A DNA stretch of 64,000 nucleotides, taken from NCBI RefSeq assembly GCF_003935425.1, contig NZ_RHQN01000011.1, positions 124,001-188,000 on the forward strand. The letters are read 5' to 3'. The notes beneath the pieces are model-generated. The model ran no database searches and was not told the DNA's origin. It was given only the letters and a program-made list of their open reading frames with translations. The translations under genes and the position numbers were made by a program. Every line of letters starts with the position of its first letter. The stretch's first letter is position 1. Shown in pieces: positions 46,300-56,201 of this stretch. Source of the stretch: Pseudomonas sp. v388 (GTDB lineage Bacteria > Pseudomonadota > Gammaproteobacteria > Pseudomonadales > Pseudomonadaceae).

Positions 46300-46520
46300 C
46301 GCGCCTTATTGGTGCGACAAATGATTTCAAATGCGACGCGCAAACGATCAAATGCGTCAGAACTTACACTTTCGCGACATTCCTGTACGAACGTGCCACT
46401 CTTTGTGGCTTCTTTGGCGCCAACATCTTGCTTTGGGTATGCACCCTGCATAAGTATCGGATGGACCGGCCCACAAGGCAGGTTCCTCTAATCAAAAAAA
46501 TGACAACAACTGAGGCCACC

Positions 46521-48143
46521 ATGCTCAAACACGCGGTCATTCCGTTTCTAGTCGGTGCCGGCTTGCTCGCCAGCGCCCCCTTCGCCCATGCAGCCTCGAA
46601 CCTGGTGTTCTGCTCCGAAGGCAGCCCGGCGGGTTTTGACCCGGCGCAATACACCACAGGCACGGATTTCGACGCGTCGGCGGAGACCGTCTTCAACCGC
46701 CTGACCCAGTTCGAGCGTGGCGGTACCGCCGTTCAGCCAGGCCTGGCGACCAGCTGGGACGTCTCCGAAGACGTGCTGACCTACACCTTCCACCTGCGCG
46801 AAGGCGTCAAGTTCCACACCACGCCTTACTTCAAGCCGACCCGCGAGTTCAACGCCGACGACGTGCTGTTCACGTTCACTCGCATGATCGACAAGGACAT
46901 GCCGTTCCGCAAAGCGGCACCGACCGAATTCCCGTATTTCACCGACATGGCCATGGACACCAACATCGCCAAGGTCGAAAAAGTCGACGACCACACGGTC
47001 AAGTTCGTGCTCAACAAGGTCGACGCGGCGTTCATCCAGAACCTGGCCATGAGCTTCGCCTCGATCCAGTCCGCCGAGTACGCAGCCCAGCTGCTCAAGC
47101 AGGGCAAGGCCACGGACATCAACCAGAAGCCGATCGGCACTGGCCCGTTCGTGTTCAAGAGCTACCAGAAAGATTCCAACATTCGCTTCACCGGCAACAA
47201 GGACTACTGGAAGCCTGAGGACGTCAAAGTCGACAACCTGATCTTCGCCATCACCACTGACCCGTCGGTGCGCATGCAGAAGCTCAAGAAGAACGAATGC
47301 CAGATCACCGCTTACCCGCGTCCTGCCGACCTGGAGCCGCTCAAGGCCGACAAGAACCTGAAGATGCCGGATCAGGCCGGTTTCAACCTGGGTTACATCG
47401 CCTACAACGTGATGGACAAGATCAAGGACAGCGATCAGCCTAACCCGCTGGCGCAGCTGAAGGTTCGTCAGGCACTGGACATGGCCGTCAACAAGCAGCA
47501 GATCATCGACTCGGTGTATCAAGGCGCCGGCCAGTTGGCCGTCAATGCCATGCCGCCGACCCAATGGTCGTATGACACCACCATCAAGGATGCCAAGTAC
47601 GATCCTGAGAAAGCCAAGGCCCTGCTCAAGGAAGCCGGCATCAAGGAAGGCACCGAAATCACCCTGTGGGCGATGCCGGTTCAGCGTCCGTACAACCCCA
47701 ACGCCAAGCTGATGGCCGAAATGCTCCAGTCCGACTGGAAGAAGATCGGTATCAACGCCAAGATCGTCAGCTATGAATGGGGCGAATACATCAAGCGCGC
47801 CAAGAACGGCGAAAACGGCGCGATGCTGATCGGCTGGAGCGGCGACAACGGTGACCCGGACAACTGGCTCGGCACCCTGTTCGGCTGCGATGCGCTCAAT
47901 GGCAACAACTTCGCCAAGTGGTGTGACAAGCCGTTCGACACCCTGATTCACCAGGCCAAGGAAACGCCGGACCAGGCCAAGCGCACCGAGCTGTACAAAC
48001 AGGCGCAACACCTCCTCAAGGACGCCGTGCCGATGACGCCTATCGCACACTCGACCGTCTACCAACCCATGCGCACCACCGTGCAGGACTTCAAGATCAG
48101 CCCATTCGGCCTGAACTCGTTCTATGGTGTAAGCGTGAAGTAA
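46521..48143 (+). CDS. dppA: Dipeptide-type substrate-binding protein 2
   Basis: A 540-residue binding protein, signal AVIPFLVGAGLLASAPFAHA then SNLVFCSEGSPAGFDPAQYT. Very similar to the preceding gene along its length (YFTDMAMDTNIAKVEK, GTGPFVFKSYQKDSNIRF, WSGDNGDPDNWLG). GAGG lies six bases before ATG 46521; an upstream extension to 46428 lacks a signal peptide and is rejected. Part of the array of DppA paralogues serving the DppBCDF transporter. Confidence 0.92.
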   Translation: MLKHAVIPFLVGAGLLASAPFAHAASNLVFCSEGSPAGFDPAQYTTGTDFDASAETVFNRLTQFERGGTAVQPGLATSWDVSEDVLTYTFHLREGVKFHTTPYFKPTREFNADDVLFTFTRMIDKDMPFRKAAPTEFPYFTDMAMDTNIAKVEKVDDHTVKFVLNKVDAAFIQNLAMSFASIQSAEYAAQLLKQGKATDINQKPIGTGPFVFKSYQKDSNIRFTGNKDYWKPEDVKVDNLIFAITTDPSVRMQKLKKNECQITAYPRPADLEPLKADKNLKMPDQAGFNLGYIAYNVMDKIKDSDQPNPLAQLKVRQALDMAVNKQQIIDSVYQGAGQLAVNAMPPTQWSYDTTIKDAKYDPEKAKALLKEAGIKEGTEITLWAMPVQRPYNPNAKLMAEMLQSDWKKIGINAKIVSYEWGEYIKRAKNGENGAMLIGWSGDNGDPDNWLGTLFGCDALNGNNFAKWCDKPFDTLIHQAKETPDQAKRTELYKQAQHLLKDAVPMTPIAHSTVYQPMRTTVQDFKISPFGLNSFYGVSVK

Positions 48144-48152
48144 GAGCCGTAT

Positions 48153-48178
48153 GACTGCGCTGTCGGCGCAGCGCAGTC
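48153..48178. repeat. Stem-loop after binding protein 2
   Basis: GACTGCGCTG and CAGCGCAGTC pair perfectly around a six-base loop, with no T-tract. Confidence 0.6.
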
Positions 48179-48411
48179 AACGCTTTATCCAACCACATCA
48201 AGTGTTGTCCGGTTAGTTGGCGAAGTTGCTATTAAGCACTTCCCCTACTATTGCCAGCGCTTTTTCCTACACGCTTTGCGGCCTGCGAGCCTATTTACCG
48301 CATGCCTTTGCCGACATACCGTCGAGGGTGCGTCGCGCGTGTTGTTTGGATATTGCCTGCGGACCGTTGAGATATTCGAGCCTTGGGCTCGTCCTTTGAA
48401 GGATAGGAATC

Positions 48412-50010
48412 ATGCGTAAATCTTTTGCGATGACCTCACTGCTCGGTATGGGTCTGTTGGCGATGACCCCTATGGCCCAGGCCGCGAGCAACCTGGTGTT
48501 CTGCTCCGAAGCGAGCCCGGCCGGTTTCGACGGCGCTCAATATACGGCGGCAACCGATAACGATGCCTCAGAACCGATCTACAACCGCCTGACCGAATTC
48601 AAACAAGGCGATACGTCGGTCGTTCCGGGCCTGGCAACTTCCTGGGATGTTTCCCCCGACGGGCTGACCTACACCTTCCATCTGCGACAAGGGGTGAAGT
48701 TCCACAGCAACAAGAACTTCACGCCCAGCCGCGACTTCAACGCCGACGACGTGTTGTTCACGTTCAATCGCATGCTCAAGCCCGATCATCCGTTTCGCGT
48801 CGCTTACCCCACCGAATTCCCGTACTTCACCGGCATGGGCCTGAACACCAAGATCAAGTCGGTCGAGAAGACCGATCCCCTGACTGTGGTCTTCACCCTG
48901 AACAACGTGGACGCGGCGTTCGTGCAGAACATCGCCATGAACTTCGCCGGCATTCTGTCCGCGGAGTACGCCGAGCAGTTGATGGCCAAGGGCAAGGCAC
49001 GGGATATCAACCAGGAGCCGATCGGCACCGGACCGTTCGTGTTCCAGCGCTATCAGAAGGATTCGCAGATTCGTTACCGAGGTAACAAGGAATACTGGGA
49101 CCCGAGCCGGGTGAAGATCGATCAGCTGATTTTTTCCATCAACACCGACGCCTCGGTACGCCTGCAGAAACTGCGCAAGAACGAATGCCAGGTCACCCTG
49201 AACCCGCGCCCGGCCGACCTCGAAGCGCTGAAGGCCGACAAGACCCTGAAGGTGATGGAGCGTCCGGGTTTCAACCTCGGCTACATCTCCTACAACGTGC
49301 GCCACGAGCCGTTGGGCAACCTGCAAGTGCGCCAGGCCCTGGACATGGCAGTGAACAAGCCGGCCATTATCAATGCCGTTTATCAGGGCGCGGGCCAACT
49401 GGCCGTCAACGCCATGCCGCCGACCCAGTGGTCTTACGACGACACCATCAAGGACGCACCGTACAACCCGGAAAAGGCCAGGCAATTGCTGCGCGCCGCC
49501 GGTGTGAAAGAAGGCACCGAGCTGACGTTGTGGGCCATGCCGGTGCAACGCCCGTACAACCCCAACGCCAAATTGATGGCTGAAATGCTCCAGGCCGATT
49601 GGGCCAAGGTCGGCATCAAGGTCAAGATCGTCAGCTACGAGTGGGGCGAGTACCTCAAGCGCACCAAGAACGGCGAGCACGATATCTCGCTGATCGGCTG
49701 GACCGGTGACAATGGGGACCCGGACAACTGGCTCGGCACCCTGTACAGCTGCGCGGCGATCGGCGGCAACAACTACTCGATGTGGTGCGACGAAAAATAC
49801 GATCAACTGATCAAGGCGGCCATCCAGACCACCGACAAAGGCCAGCGCACCGACCTGTACAAACAGGCGCAGCAATACCTCAAGCAACAAGTGCCGATCA
49901 CACCCATTGCGCACTCCACCGTCAACCAGCCATTGCGCAGCGAAGTCCAGGGCTTCCACGTCAGCCCGTTCGGTCGCAATAACTTCTCAGGCGTCAGCGT
50001 CGCCGATTAA
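48412..50010 (+). CDS. dppA: Dipeptide-type substrate-binding protein 3
   Basis: A 532-residue binding protein, signal FAMTSLLGMGLLAMTPMAQA then SNLVFCSEASPAGFDGAQYT. The ligand-pocket segment NDASEPIYNRLTEF differs from the DASAETVFNRLTQF of proteins 1 and 2, which hints at different peptide preference. GAAGGATAGG precedes the ATG. It lies directly before the OprD-type porin, like dppA3 before opdP in P. aeruginosa. Confidence 0.92.
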   Translation: MRKSFAMTSLLGMGLLAMTPMAQAASNLVFCSEASPAGFDGAQYTAATDNDASEPIYNRLTEFKQGDTSVVPGLATSWDVSPDGLTYTFHLRQGVKFHSNKNFTPSRDFNADDVLFTFNRMLKPDHPFRVAYPTEFPYFTGMGLNTKIKSVEKTDPLTVVFTLNNVDAAFVQNIAMNFAGILSAEYAEQLMAKGKARDINQEPIGTGPFVFQRYQKDSQIRYRGNKEYWDPSRVKIDQLIFSINTDASVRLQKLRKNECQVTLNPRPADLEALKADKTLKVMERPGFNLGYISYNVRHEPLGNLQVRQALDMAVNKPAIINAVYQGAGQLAVNAMPPTQWSYDDTIKDAPYNPEKARQLLRAAGVKEGTELTLWAMPVQRPYNPNAKLMAEMLQADWAKVGIKVKIVSYEWGEYLKRTKNGEHDISLIGWTGDNGDPDNWLGTLYSCAAIGGNNYSMWCDEKYDQLIKAAIQTTDKGQRTDLYKQAQQYLKQQVPITPIAHSTVNQPLRSEVQGFHVSPFGRNNFSGVSVAD

Positions 50011-50027
50011 CCCCGCGTTTGAGCTTC

Positions 50028-50058
50028 TCGCTCGCTGCCGATTTCCGGCAGCGAGCGA
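50028..50058. repeat. Stem-loop after binding protein 3
   Basis: A 13-bp perfect stem, TCGCTCGCTGCCG with CGGCAGCGAGCGA, around ATTTC; no T-tract. Confidence 0.65.
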
Positions 50059-50166
50059 TATCGCCTGAGCAATCGAATACGTTACAAGCCGGACCAACCA
50101 GCCCGGCACTACCAAGCCAGCCCCAAAAAACTGGCGTTTTTATAAGAAAGACAGGAGCAATTGATC

Positions 50167-51543
50167 GTGAAAACCACCGGTACTGCAATATTGGCGTTGT
50201 CCCTTTCGTCATTCGGGGCCATGGCCGTGGCGGATGAGAGCACTCACAGTTTCGTACCCACCCAATTGAGCGCCACCAGCGCCCAGGCCGATGCCAACGG
50301 GTTCTTTGAAGACCAGCACGTGACAGGTTCCACGCGTAACTGGTATTCCAACGAGCTTCGTCGGCGTGACGACCGGTTCAGCTATCAGAAGAACGGGGTT
50401 GCGACACCGACTCCACGCCGGATCAACTGGGTGCAGGGCACCATCGTCAACTACAGCTCGGGCTTCACCCAGGGCACCGTGGGTTTTGCCACCGAACTGG
50501 CGCTGTACAACGCCATTGCCCTGGATCGTGATCGCAAGGATCTCGCCGGCGGCGCCAACCGCACCCTGACCGAGAACGACGGCGATGCCGTAGGCCAGTG
50601 GAGCAAGATGGGCCTGGCCAATGTCAAGGCGCGGGTGTCCAACACCACCCTGACCATGGGTCGCCAGTCGGTGAACACGCCGGTTATCGCTTACATCGGC
50701 AACCGGGCGCTGCCTTCCAGCTTCCAGGGTTTTGCCCTGCAGAGCGACGAATTCAACAACCTGTCCTTGCAGGCGGGCAGCTTCGACCGCGTGTCTCCGC
50801 GCAGTGAACAGAGCCTGGCCCGATTCCGCTCCGAATACGCCAACTCCACGGCCACCGCGGATCGCCTGGATATGTTCGGCGGCGACTACAAGCCGTTCGA
50901 TAACGTGACCACCAGCCTGTACGCCTCCAACCTGGAAGACTTCTGGAAGCAGTACTACTTCGGCTTCACCCATGAAATCGGCAACAGCGATGCGCTGAGC
51001 CTGAGCACAAACCTGAACTACTACAAGACCAAGGACGCCGGTCAGAGCAAACTGGGGCCAATCGACAACGACACCTACAGCCTCTCCTTCACCGGCACGC
51101 ACAAGGCGCACAGCCTGAGCATCGCCTATCAGGAAGTCGCCGGTGACGAATACTTCGATTATGCCCATGAAACCAACGCCATCTTCCTGGCCAACTCCCT
51201 GCTCTCGGACTTCAACGGACCAAACGAGAAATCGCTGCAGATCGGTTACGTGCTGAACATGGCCGAATACGGCGTGCCGGGCCTGAAATTCAACATCTAC
51301 CAGGCACGCGGCTGGGGCATCGACGGTACCCATTACAAAGGCACCGCCTACGACGTGAAGAACATGGACGGTGAAACTCACTATGAATACGGAATCGGCA
51401 CTTCATACGCCGTACAATCCGGCCCTCTGAAGGCCACAGCCATTCGCGCCACCTACACCACTCACCGGGCCAGCGAGTTCCAGGCCGATGGCAACCTGAA
51501 CGAACTGCGCGTGGTAACGACTATTCCGTTCAACATTCTATAA
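50167..51543 (+). CDS. OprD-family outer-membrane porin, OpdP-like
   Basis: A 458-residue outer-membrane porin with signal peptide (TAILALSLSSFGAMAVA), then SFVPTQLSATSAQADANGFFEDQHVTGSTRNWYSNE typical of OprD-family plugs and strands, and a terminal strand ending in NIL. GTG 50167 has AGGAG nine bases upstream; TTG 50161 is too close to that site. Position between binding-protein genes matches opdP, the dipeptide porin of P. aeruginosa, so it probably passes peptides to the periplasmic binding proteins. Confidence 0.9.
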   Translation: MKTTGTAILALSLSSFGAMAVADESTHSFVPTQLSATSAQADANGFFEDQHVTGSTRNWYSNELRRRDDRFSYQKNGVATPTPRRINWVQGTIVNYSSGFTQGTVGFATELALYNAIALDRDRKDLAGGANRTLTENDGDAVGQWSKMGLANVKARVSNTTLTMGRQSVNTPVIAYIGNRALPSSFQGFALQSDEFNNLSLQAGSFDRVSPRSEQSLARFRSEYANSTATADRLDMFGGDYKPFDNVTTSLYASNLEDFWKQYYFGFTHEIGNSDALSLSTNLNYYKTKDAGQSKLGPIDNDTYSLSFTGTHKAHSLSIAYQEVAGDEYFDYAHETNAIFLANSLLSDFNGPNEKSLQIGYVLNMAEYGVPGLKFNIYQARGWGIDGTHYKGTAYDVKNMDGETHYEYGIGTSYAVQSGPLKATAIRATYTTHRASEFQADGNLNELRVVTTIPFNIL

Positions 51544-51552
51544 GCAGCGCAA

Positions 51553-51592
51553 AGCCGCAGCCGCTGGCGTCATCACGCCACCGGCTGCGGCT
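51553..51592. repeat. Stem-loop after porin gene
   Basis: AGCCGCAGCCG and CGGCTGCGGCT with an inner GGCGT/ACGCC extension form a long stem. No T-tract. Confidence 0.6.
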
Positions 51593-51621
51593 GTACCGCT
51601 GGTATCGACAGGAGGTTTCGA

Positions 51622-53217
51622 TTGAAAAAGCTCTCACTTCGCGCATCGATTGCCGTGGCGCTGCTCAGCACCGCCGCAGCCGTTTCGGCCAAGCCGCTGG
51701 TGGTTTGTACCGAGGCGAGCCCTGAAGGCTTCGATATCGTGCAATACACGACAGCTGTCACGGCCGATGCCTCGGCAGAAACCATCCTCGAACGCCTGGT
51801 CGCCTTCAAGCCCGGCACCACCGACACTATTCCGGGGCTGGCGGAAAGCTGGGACATCAGCGCCGACGGCCTGACCTACACCTTCAAGCTGCGACGCGGG
51901 GTCAAGTTCCAGACCACCGATTACTTCAAGCCCAGCCGCGAGATGAACGCCGACGATGTGGTGTGGAGCTTCCAGCGCCAACTGGACCCCAAGCACCCAT
52001 GGCACGCATTGTCGCTGGTCGGCTTCCCGTACTTCGAGAGCATGGGTTTCCAAAGCCTGCTCAAGAGCGTCGAAAAAACCGACGACTACACCGTCAAGTT
52101 CACCCTGACGCGTCCCGAGTCGCCGTTCCTTCGCGACCTGGCGATGCCGTTCACTTCGATTTATTCAGCCGAATATGCCGACCAGCTGCTCAAGGCCGAC
52201 AAGACCGCAGAGCTCAACAGCAAGCCTGTCGGTACCGGTCCGTTCATCCTGACGCGCTATGCCAAGGATGCGCAGGTCCGCTATAAAGCCAACCCGGATT
52301 ACTGGAAGAGCAACGTGCCAGCCGAAGCGCTTATCTTTGCCATTACGCTGGATAACAACACACGCCTGCAAAAGCTCAAGGCCAATGAATGCCAGGTTGC
52401 GCTTTATCCGAAACCTGACGATATTGCCAACATCAAGGCCGACCCCAATCTCAAGATCGACGAGATGGAAGCCATGATGACCAGCTACGTCGCCATCAAT
52501 ACGTCGCACAAGTATCTGAGCGACGTGCGTGTGCGCCAGGCCATCAACCTGGCGTTCGACAAACAGTCCTACATCAAGGCGCTGTTCGGCGAAGGCAAGG
52601 CAACCGCAGGTGTCGGTCCGTATCCTCCGACCATGATCGGCTATGACCATGACAACAAAGGCCCGGCTCATGATCCGGCCAAGGCACGCGCCCTGCTCAA
52701 GGAAGCCGGCGTACCGGAAGGCCAGGTGTTCACCCTGTTCGCTCGCAATGGCGGCGCGGTGACCAACCCCAACCCGATGGTCGGAGCCCAGATGCTGCAG
52801 GCAGACCTGGCTCAGGTTGGCATCAAACTCGATATTCGCATCATGGAATGGGGCGAAATGCTCAAGCGCGCCAAGAAGGGCGAACATGACATGGTTTTTG
52901 CAGGATGGGCCGGCGACAACGGCGACCCGGACAACTTCCTCACCCCCAACCTGAGTTGCGAGGCGGCGAAGAACGGCGAGAACTATGCCCGCTGGTGCAA
53001 CGAGGCGTTCGAGAAGGCGATCACCAAGGCCCGGAAAATAACCGAACCGGCTGAACGTGCCGCCCTCTATAAACAGGCACAAGATGTATTCAATCAGGAA
53101 CAACCCTGGATCAGCCTGGCTTATCCGAAATTGTTCGTAGCAATGCGTAAAAATGTCGAGGGCTTTCATATCAGCCCGCTGACCAATAACAATTTCACCT
53201 CGACCGGGGTGAAGTAG
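51622..53217 (+). CDS. dppA: Dipeptide-type substrate-binding protein 4
   Basis: A 531-residue binding protein starting at TTG 51622, decided by AGGAGG six bases upstream. Signal LRASIAVALLSTAAAVSA, then KPLVVCTEASPEGFDIVQYT. It differs more from the other three (WSFQRQLDPKHPW, GEGKATAGVGPYPPTMIGYD), which suggests separate ligand specificity. It is the closest binding protein to dppBCDF, like dppA4 in P. aeruginosa. Confidence 0.92.
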   Translation: MKKLSLRASIAVALLSTAAAVSAKPLVVCTEASPEGFDIVQYTTAVTADASAETILERLVAFKPGTTDTIPGLAESWDISADGLTYTFKLRRGVKFQTTDYFKPSREMNADDVVWSFQRQLDPKHPWHALSLVGFPYFESMGFQSLLKSVEKTDDYTVKFTLTRPESPFLRDLAMPFTSIYSAEYADQLLKADKTAELNSKPVGTGPFILTRYAKDAQVRYKANPDYWKSNVPAEALIFAITLDNNTRLQKLKANECQVALYPKPDDIANIKADPNLKIDEMEAMMTSYVAINTSHKYLSDVRVRQAINLAFDKQSYIKALFGEGKATAGVGPYPPTMIGYDHDNKGPAHDPAKARALLKEAGVPEGQVFTLFARNGGAVTNPNPMVGAQMLQADLAQVGIKLDIRIMEWGEMLKRAKKGEHDMVFAGWAGDNGDPDNFLTPNLSCEAAKNGENYARWCNEAFEKAITKARKITEPAERAALYKQAQDVFNQEQPWISLAYPKLFVAMRKNVEGFHISPLTNNNFTSTGVK

Positions 53218-53226
53218 AAAAAAAGC

Positions 53227-53257
53227 ACCGCCTGCGCCCCACAAGGGCAACGGCGGT
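53227..53257. repeat. Stem-loop after binding protein 4
   Basis: ACCGCC and GGCGGT with inner GCCC/GGGC pairs; located between binding protein 4 and dppB. Confidence 0.55.
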
Positions 53258-53289
53258 ACGCCTGACCGGCTGATGAGGTACACGACCAG

Positions 53290-54300
53290 ATGTTTAGTTT
53301 TATTGCCCGCCGGGTGGGGTTGTTGATCCCCACCTTCTTCGGCATCACGCTGTTGACCTTTGCCCTGATTCGCCTGATTCCGGGCGACCCCGTGGAAGTC
53401 ATGATGGGCGAACGCCGGGTTGACCCGGAAATGCACGCCCAGGCCATGGAACGTCTCGGCCTGAACAAGCCGCTGTATGCCCAGTACATCGATTACATCG
53501 GCAAGCTCGCCCAAGGCGATCTCGGCGAATCGTTGCGTACTCGCGAAAGCGTCTGGACAGAATTCACGTCGCTGTTTCCGGCGACGCTTGAGCTGTCCCT
53601 GGCGGCACTGATCTTCGCCGGCATCCTCGGCCTGCTGGCCGGGGTAATCGCGGCCCTCAAACGGGGATCGCTGTTCGACCATGGGGTCATGGGCATCTCC
53701 CTGGCCGGGTATTCGATGCCGATTTTCTGGTGGGGCCTGATCCTGATCATGTTCTTCTCGGTGAGCCTGGGCTGGACCCCGGTTTCCGGGCGGATCGACC
53801 TGCTGTACGACATCCCGCCGGTCACCGGCTTCATGCTGATCGACACCCTGCTCAGCGATGAGGAAGGTGCGTTCCTCGATGCACTGCATCACCTGATCCT
53901 GCCAGCCATCGTGCTGGGCACGATCCCGCTGGCGGTCATTGCCCGTATGACCCGTTCCTCGATGCTCGAAGTGCTGCGTGAAGATTACGTGCGTACCGCA
54001 CGGGCCAAAGGCCTGTCGCCGGCTCGCGTAGTGTTCGTCCACGGTCTGCGCAATGCGTTGATTCCGGTATTGACCGTGTTCGGCTTGCAGGTCGGCACAT
54101 TGCTGGCCGGTGCGGTTCTGACCGAAACGATCTTCTCCTGGCCGGGTATCGGCAAGTGGTTGATCGAAGCCATCGGCGCCCGGGACTACCCGGTCGTGCA
54201 GAACGGCATCCTGTTGATCGCCTGCCTGGTGATCCTGGTCAATTTCGTGGTGGATATCCTCTACGGCTTTGCCAATCCACGCATCCGTCACCAGCGCTGA
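53290..54300 (+). CDS. dppB: Dipeptide ABC transporter permease DppB
   Basis: A 336-residue inner-membrane permease: MFSFIARRVGLLIPTFFGIT, LIRLIPGDPVEVMMGERRVD, SMPIFWWGLILIMFFSVSLG, EAA loop EDYVRTARAKGLSPARVVFVHGLRN. About six membrane helices. It begins the dppBCDF segment 70 bases after binding protein 4. Length matches DppB of E. coli and Pseudomonas. Confidence 0.94.
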   Translation: MFSFIARRVGLLIPTFFGITLLTFALIRLIPGDPVEVMMGERRVDPEMHAQAMERLGLNKPLYAQYIDYIGKLAQGDLGESLRTRESVWTEFTSLFPATLELSLAALIFAGILGLLAGVIAALKRGSLFDHGVMGISLAGYSMPIFWWGLILIMFFSVSLGWTPVSGRIDLLYDIPPVTGFMLIDTLLSDEEGAFLDALHHLILPAIVLGTIPLAVIARMTRSSMLEVLREDYVRTARAKGLSPARVVFVHGLRNALIPVLTVFGLQVGTLLAGAVLTETIFSWPGIGKWLIEAIGARDYPVVQNGILLIACLVILVNFVVDILYGFANPRIRHQR

Positions 54301-54310
54301 GATCATCGAT

Positions 54311-55222
54311 ATGAGCACACCTACTCCTGTGGCAGCAGTCGATCAAAGCCTGCTTTACCCATCCCCGTACAAGGAATTCTGGCAGGCATTCGCCAGGAAC
54401 AAGGGCGCGGTCGCCGGCCTGATGTTCATGACCCTGATCGTGTTCTGCGCACTGTTTGCCCCCTGGGTCGCGCCGCATGATCCCAGCGAGCAGTACCGCG
54501 ACTTCCTGCTGACCCCGCCGGTCTGGCTGGAAGGCGGCCAGTGGCAGTTCATCCTCGGTACCGACGAACTGGGCCGCGATCTGCTGTCGCGTCTGATCCA
54601 GGGTTCGCGCCTGTCGCTGCTGATCGGCCTGTCCTCGGTGGTCATGTCGCTGATTCCGGGCATCCTGCTGGGCCTGCTGGCCGGGTTCTTCCCGCGCATC
54701 CTCGGCCCATCGGTCATGCGCCTGATGGACATCATGCTCGCCCTGCCCTCGCTGCTGCTGGCTGTGGCCATCGTCGCGATCCTCGGCCCTGGCCTGATCA
54801 ACACCGTGATTGCCATCGCCATCGTTTCGCTGCCGTCCTACGTGCGTCTGACTCGTGCGGCGGTAATGGGCGAACTGAATCGCGACTACGTGACCGCTGC
54901 GCGTCTGGCCGGCGCCACCCTGCCGCGCCTGATGTTCATCACCGTGCTGCCCAACTGCATGGCGCCGCTGATCGTACAGGCGACCCTGAGTTTTTCTTCG
55001 GCGATTCTCGACGCTGCGGCGCTGGGCTTCCTGGGCCTTGGCGTGCAACCGCCGACGCCTGAGTGGGGCACCATGCTCGCTTCGGCCCGCGACTACATCG
55101 AACGTGCCTGGTGGGTGGTGAGCCTGCCGGGTCTGACCATTTTGCTCAGCGTGCTGGCAATCAACCTGATGGGCGACGGTCTGCGCGATGCGCTGGACCC
55201 GAAACTCAAGAACGCCGCCTGA
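54311..55222 (+). CDS. dppC: Dipeptide ABC transporter permease DppC
   Basis: A 303-residue permease: [44 protein letters not shown], and EAA loop [27 protein letters not shown] 54311, ten bases after the dppB stop, gives the normal N-terminus; a longer frame upstream overlaps dppB. Forms the channel with DppB. Confidence 0.94.
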   Translation: MSTPTPVAAVDQSLLYPSPYKEFWQAFARNKGAVAGLMFMTLIVFCALFAPWVAPHDPSEQYRDFLLTPPVWLEGGQWQFILGTDELGRDLLSRLIQGSRLSLLIGLSSVVMSLIPGILLGLLAGFFPRILGPSVMRLMDIMLALPSLLLAVAIVAILGPGLINTVIAIAIVSLPSYVRLTRAAVMGELNRDYVTAARLAGATLPRLMFITVLPNCMAPLIVQATLSFSSAILDAAALGFLGLGVQPPTPEWGTMLASARDYIERAWWVVSLPGLTILLSVLAINLMGDGLRDALDPKLKNAA

Positions 55223-55232
55223 GGAGATTCGC

Positions 55233-56201
55233 ATGTCACTTCTGGAAATCAAGAATCTCAACGTCCGCTTCGGCGACGCCAAGGCCGTACCCGTGGTGGA
55301 TGGCCTTTCCCTGCGCGTCGACAAGGGCGAAGTACTGGCCATCGTCGGCGAATCGGGCTCGGGTAAATCCGTGACCATGATGGCGCTGATGGGGCTGATC
55401 GACGCCCCCGGCATCATCACCGCCGACTCGCTGACCTTCGACGGCAGCGACCTGCTCAAACTGAACTCGCGCCAGCGTCGCCGCATCATCGGCAAGGATC
55501 TGGCGATGGTGTTCCAGGACCCGATGACCGCGCTGAACCCCAGCTACACCGTGGGTTTCCAGATCGAGGAAGTCCTGCGTCAGCATCTGGGTCTGTCCGG
55601 CAAGGCGGCGCGTCAGCGTGCCCTGGAACTGCTGGAGAAGGTGGAGATTCCGGGCGCCGCGGCACGTCTCAATGCCTACCCGCATCAGCTGTCCGGCGGT
55701 ATGAGCCAGCGCGTCGCGATTGCCATGGCAATTGCCGGCGAACCAAAACTGCTGATCGCCGACGAACCGACCACCGCACTGGACGTAACCATTCAGGCAC
55801 AGATCATGGACCTGCTGCTGAGCCTGCAGAAAGAACAGAACATGGCGCTGGTGCTCATCACCCACGACCTGGCAGTGGTCGCCGAAACCGCGCAGCGGGT
55901 GTGCGTGATGTACGCCGGCCAGGCGGTCGAGGTCGGCCAGGTGCCGCAACTGTTCGACGTTCCGGCTCATCCTTACAGCGAAGCGTTGCTGGCGGCGATT
56001 CCCGAGCACAGCATGGGTGCCGAACGCCTGGCGACGCTTCCGGGCATGGTTCCCGGCCGCTATGACCGCCCGCAAGGCTGCCTGCTGTCGCCACGTTGCC
56101 CTTACGTGCGCGACAACTGCCGCACCGAACGCCCCGGCCTGGACCCTAAAGCCCAGAGCCTGGCGCGCTGCTTCTATCCCTTGAATCAGGAGGTGGCGTG
56201 A
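55233..56201 (+). CDS. dppD: Dipeptide ABC transporter ATPase DppD
   Basis: A 322-residue ATPase: [15 protein letters not shown], Walker [11 protein letters not shown]-loop [12 protein letters not shown], signature [15 protein letters not shown], Walker [14 protein letters not shown]-loop LITHD, and the C-terminal [14 protein letters not shown] cysteine cluster. GAGGAG precedes ATG 55233. The stop and the dppF start share one base. Confidence 0.94.
   Translation: MSLLEIKNLNVRFGDAKAVPVVDGLSLRVDKGEVLAIVGESGSGKSVTMMALMGLIDAPGIITADSLTFDGSDLLKLNSRQRRRIIGKDLAMVFQDPMTALNPSYTVGFQIEEVLRQHLGLSGKAARQRALELLEKVEIPGAAARLNAYPHQLSGGMSQRVAIAMAIAGEPKLLIADEPTTALDVTIQAQIMDLLLSLQKEQNMALVLITHDLAVVAETAQRVCVMYAGQAVEVGQVPQLFDVPAHPYSEALLAAIPEHSMGAERLATLPGMVPGRYDRPQGCLLSPRCPYVRDNCRTERPGLDPKAQSLARCFYPLNQEVA

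Noticed and set aside
48217-48399. 60-codon frame before binding protein 3
   Set aside because: No ribosome site, unusual amino-acid composition and location in the leader of the next gene.
52165-54318. 717-codon open frame on the minus strand
   Set aside because: It lies opposite the binding protein 4 and dppB genes, which have clear motifs and ribosome sites; the antisense translation is Gln/His/Arg-rich and has no domain. It is a GC-rich shadow frame.
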